A DNA stretch of 16,993 nt, taken from positions 1 to 16,993 of the forward strand of contig JAQUJQ010000012.1 in NCBI GenBank assembly GCA_028680875.1, written 5' to 3'. Within the stretch, counting starts at the first letter, position 1. Each line of letters begins with the position of its first letter. Under the pieces are notes generated by a model, which ran no database searches, was not told where the DNA came from, and worked only from the letters and a program-made list of their open reading frames with translations. The position numbers and the translations under genes are program-made. Below, piece after piece: positions 15,909-16,993 of the stretch. The DNA comes from Eubacteriales bacterium (GTDB lineage Bacteria; Bacillota; Clostridia; Peptostreptococcales; Anaerovoracaceae).

Positions 15909-16422
15909 AATAGATATCACGCCCGATACAAAGGTCGCGGAATTACTGAAGAATTATCCCGAACTGGAAGGGACGATTCTTCAGTTCTCACCCGCCTTTG
16001 CGGCACTAAAAAACCCGGTGTTGCGCAGAACAGTGGCAAAAGTGACTTCGCTGCAACAAGCCGCCAAAGTTGGCAACATCAATGTAGTGGATATGGTGAA
16101 CACATTACGAAAAGAAATAGGAATACCCGAACTGGGAGAAAATTTTTGTCCTGAAGGAGAAGAGACTTCCGTTCCTTTTTCACAGGAAGTCCCCGAAACG
16201 CTTGTTACATTTACCCTGGATGTACGTCCGATTATTGAAGCAGGTGATCATCCCAAAGACATGGTGCTTACACAGGCCGAAAAGTTGTTGCCCGGCGAAT
16301 GTATGGAGTTGATCTCACCCTTTCCCCCGGTTCCGCTTATCAACCTGCTACAAAACAAAGGATTCAAGGTCACCATGCTTGCGCCGGAAAAGAGCACAGT
16401 AAGAACGTTCGTGAAGAGGTAA
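15895..16422 (+). CDS. DUF1858-DUF2249 two-domain protein
   Basis: Residues about 6-68 are a DUF1858 domain (TPDTKVAELLKNYPELEGTI), the type found at the N-terminus of ScdA/RIC iron-sulfur repair proteins and with hybrid-cluster proteins. Residues about 104-172 are a DUF2249 domain (FTLDVRPIIEAGDHPKDMVL, then PFPPVPLINLLQNKGFKV), a small TusA-like fold. A linker with Cys85 joins them. The ATG overlaps the end of the hemerythrin/PAS gene by 14 bases. The insertion in that upstream gene probably weakens its expression unless a promoter inside the insert reads through. A role in nitrosative or iron-sulfur stress is inferred from the families and the cluster. Confidence 0.85.
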   Translation: MSKDRIDITPDTKVAELLKNYPELEGTILQFSPAFAALKNPVLRRTVAKVTSLQQAAKVGNINVVDMVNTLRKEIGIPELGENFCPEGEETSVPFSQEVPETLVTFTLDVRPIIEAGDHPKDMVLTQAEKLLPGECMELISPFPPVPLINLLQNKGFKVTMLAPEKSTVRTFVKR

Positions 16423-16426
16423 TATT

Positions 16427-16498
16427 TTATTCAGCAAGATAATCTCGCAGTTCTGATATCTTATTCACAACTGTATCAGATACAATGACGTCACGCAT
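16427..16498 (-). pseudogene. Truncated RelE/ParE-type toxin, first 23 codons
   Basis: The ATG at 16498 lies inside the last codons of the antitoxin-like gene (8-base overlap, ATGCGTGA), a classic toxin-antitoxin coupling. The reading MRDVIVSDTVVNKISELRDYLAE resembles the N-terminus of Bacteroidetes RelE/ParE-family toxins, which are normally about 90-110 residues. It stops at TAA (16429-16427), five bases from the stop of the DUF2249 gene. The catalytic part is absent, so no active toxin can be made. Confidence 0.5.
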
Positions 16499-16712
16499 TA
16501 TCGTAATGTGCCTTAAGTTGCCGTTTTACTTCACCTACAAATTCATCAACAATAATTGCCCCTTCAGCAATAGCCTTATCCCAAGCACTTTCTCTTTCTG
16601 TATTTTCTCTCTTATGAGCAGTTATACTAACTCCTGCAAGCGAATTTAGATAATCCAGTGTCTTTTTCACTTCTGGAGTTTCTTCGTCTATCTTTATTAT
16701 CAATGTAGTCAT
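16491..16712 (-). CDS. Small antitoxin-like protein
   Basis: This 73-residue protein begins MTTLIIKIDEETPEVKKTLDYL, like the beta-strand and helix start of small Bacteroidetes antitoxins paired with RelE/ParE toxins, and continues with an acidic, helical C-terminus (IVDEFVGEVKRQLKAHY). Overlap with a toxin-like frame on the same strand supports the assignment; sequence alone would not. The toxin partner is truncated, so this is an orphan. Confidence 0.6.
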   Translation of the reverse strand: MTTLIIKIDEETPEVKKTLDYLNSLAGVSITAHKRENTERESAWDKAIAEGAIIVDEFVGEVKRQLKAHYDNA

Positions 16713-16777
16713 ACCATTATCTTTATTTTAGCCCCAAGGATATCCGGTATAAAATAAAGATTAATATCTCACAAATC

Positions 16778-16785
16778 CAAATTTA
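16778..16785 (-). promoter_or_regulatory. Possible -7 box of the antitoxin gene
   Basis: TAAATTTG on the minus strand matches TAnnTTTG, 65 bases before the antitoxin ATG; no good -33 box is seen. The remaining bases up to 16993 are AT-rich, and I see no gene there. Confidence 0.3.
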
Positions 16786-16993
16786 AAACTATTGAAATAA
16801 CATGGATTTGATTTCATGACATCATAACTCTGCTATCCAGTGTAAATTTCGCACAATAGAAGTAAGGGTGTATATATTAATTAAGAAGTACCCCACATTT
16901 CAATCGAAAAGTATACCACTTACAAACTTGAACGGAACAACTTCGTTCATAACGAATGATAAGTATGTATACAAAACAGGAGATTATAATTAG

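Noticed and set aside
16801..16993. A gene or mobile-element end at the right edge
   Set aside because: There are short partial inverted repeats around GAACGGAAC and TTCGTTC, but no frame of useful length or clear element end is visible.

Overview
The window looks like chromosomal DNA of a Bacteroidales bacterium. The evidence is a SusC/SusD pair, an ECF sigma/FecR couple, several Bacteroidetes-type promoters (TTTG or TTG, about 20 bases, TAnnTTTG) and almost no Shine-Dalgarno sites. I cannot assign a genus.

Region 1 (1-10904, all on the minus strand) is a polysaccharide utilization locus. Its order of transcription is ECF sigma factor, FecR-type anti-sigma factor, SusC (TonB-dependent transporter with an N-terminal STN signalling domain), SusD lipoprotein, a Tat-exported GH20-like hydrolase, and a CBM9/GH123-like protein that runs off the left edge. 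The STN domain, FecR and the sigma factor form a trans-envelope switch: substrate binding at SusC would release the sigma factor. Both enzymes carry an adjacent Asp-Glu pair like the one GH20 and GH123 use in substrate-assisted cleavage of N-acetylhexosaminides, so an N-acetylhexosamine-containing glycan is a reasonable guess for the substrate. Between fecR and susC a perfect 10-bp hairpin plus T-run faces the opposite strand, with TAnnTTTG boxes just upstream. This fits a short antisense RNA over the susC leader. A 20-bp imperfect stem separates susD from the hydrolase genes.

Region 2 (11082-12303, plus strand) is a single AAA/DUF4143 ATPase gene with its own clear promoter.

Region 3 (12430-16422, plus strand) is a small cluster: cupin, DUF438-hemerythrin-PAS protein, and DUF1858-DUF2249 protein. 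It has a perfect Crp/Fnr-type palindrome about 42 bases before the expected transcription start. The families and the operator suggest a redox, nitric oxide or iron-sulfur stress role. The hemerythrin/PAS gene is broken: about 1.73 kb carrying an AraC-type regulator and a C45 (Ntn-hydrolase) gene on the opposite strand sits inside its PAS domain. The two halves of the protein rejoin in sequence at 13908 and 15636. No transposase or integrase is present.

Region 4 (16427-16993, minus strand) holds a small antitoxin-like gene followed by a 23-codon stub resembling the start of a RelE/ParE-type toxin. The stub ends next to the last gene of region 3. Together with the insertion, this makes the right third of the window a rearranged accessory stretch, while the left part is an ordinary, intact locus.
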